A stretch of 64,000 nucleotides of DNA from Candidatus Opimibacter iunctus (GTDB taxonomy: Bacteria; Bacteroidota; Bacteroidia; Chitinophagales; Saprospiraceae), in the NCBI GenBank assembly GCA_016716665.1, contig JADJVH010000007.1, positions 186,001 through 250,000 of the forward strand. Direction: 5' to 3'. Both the position numbers and the translations under genes were made by a program. Within the stretch, counting starts at the first letter, position 1. Each line of letters starts with the position of its first letter. Under the pieces are notes generated by a model. The model was not told where the DNA came from and made no database searches. It saw only the letters and a program-made list of their open reading frames with translations. Of this stretch, positions 63,884-64,000 are shown in pieces.

Positions 63884-64000
63884 ATGAATAGTATCCTCCA
63901 GACCTCCCGGCTTCTCGTCCGAAAATTTACGACCGATGATGCCCCGTTTATGCTGCAGCTTTTAAACGATCCTACCTGGATCAGGTATATAGGTGATCGC
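63884..64000 (+). CDS. GNAT-family acetyltransferase (3' partial)
   Basis: Only the first 39 residues are in the window: MNSILQTSRLLVRKFTTDDA, then FMLQLLNDPTWIRYIGDR. This is the typical start of RimJ/RimL-type N-acetyltransferases (TERLxxRxxxxxDA, LNDPxWxRYIGDR). Such enzymes move acetyl from acetyl-CoA to an amine. The substrate cannot be told. Confidence 0.8.
   Translation, partial: MNSILQTSRLLVRKFTTDDAPFMLQLLNDPTWIRYIGDR

Noticed and set aside
1..64000. rRNA, tRNA, riboswitches, complete insertion sequences, restriction or defence islands
   Set aside because: None could be supported: no cloverleaf, transposase, integrase, methyltransferase or Cas gene was recognised.

Overview
The window is chromosomal DNA of a Bacteroidota bacterium, most likely of the Saprospiria (Saprospiraceae or Haliscomenobacteraceae type). 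The signs are C-terminal type IX secretion (T9SS) sorting domains, dockerin-like and DUF4397 surface proteins, two large periplasmic-propeller (reg_prop / Y_Y_Y) sensor kinases, LytTR and LuxR-type response regulators, two sulfatases, a OprO/P-type porin, and mostly weak Shine-Dalgarno sequences. No rRNA, tRNA, CRISPR array, integrase or complete insertion sequence was seen. The assignment is by family content; no 16S gene is present.

Layout. 0-8.5 kb: end of a secreted dockerin/T9SS protein, a cation P-type ATPase, a six-helix membrane protein and a 1250-residue surface protein built from five DUF4397 units. 8.7-11.1 kb: a CarH-like cobalamin-binding MerR regulator, divergent from an acetyl-CoA hydrolase/transferase. 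11.1-15.4 kb: a LytTR regulator and its propeller kinase; the kinase reading frame is split by small indels. 15.5-24.4 kb: a fibre-like surface protein, an MBL-fold hydrolase, carbonic anhydrase, DoxX, a metal-transporter-like protein, an Xaa-Pro peptidase and three REPIN-like repeats. 24.4-30 kb: a BNR-repeat secreted protein, an OmpA lipoprotein and a porin.

30-44 kb is the most coherent block. A LuxR-type regulator and a hybrid-looking propeller kinase (36.9-33.2 kb) lie among an amidohydrolase, an outer-membrane transporter-like barrel, a porin and two arylsulfatases. Four copies of one perfect dyad, KTGTAG-N8-CTACAM, occur in this window, all between 30.2 and 39.8 kb. They lie upstream of the porin, the transporter-amidohydrolase operon, the regulator itself and the first sulfatase. 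I read this as an undescribed two-component regulon for uptake and breakdown of a sulfated or aromatic compound; the substrate is unknown.

44-64 kb holds a heme-c lipoprotein, a Tyr/Trp-rich secreted protein, a DUF6090 protein between direct repeats, an SDR enzyme, a GxxExxY nuclease-fold gene between inverted repeats, an aquaporin, a truncated secreted-protein remnant, a GH2 glycosidase, a T9SS protein with a gingipain-like region, a lipase, a zinc alcohol dehydrogenase, a PrsW-like membrane protein, malic enzyme, a CpcT/CpeT-like protein and the start of a GNAT acetyltransferase. Many intergenic spaces carry short 7-9 bp tandem 'word' repeats that recur from site to site.
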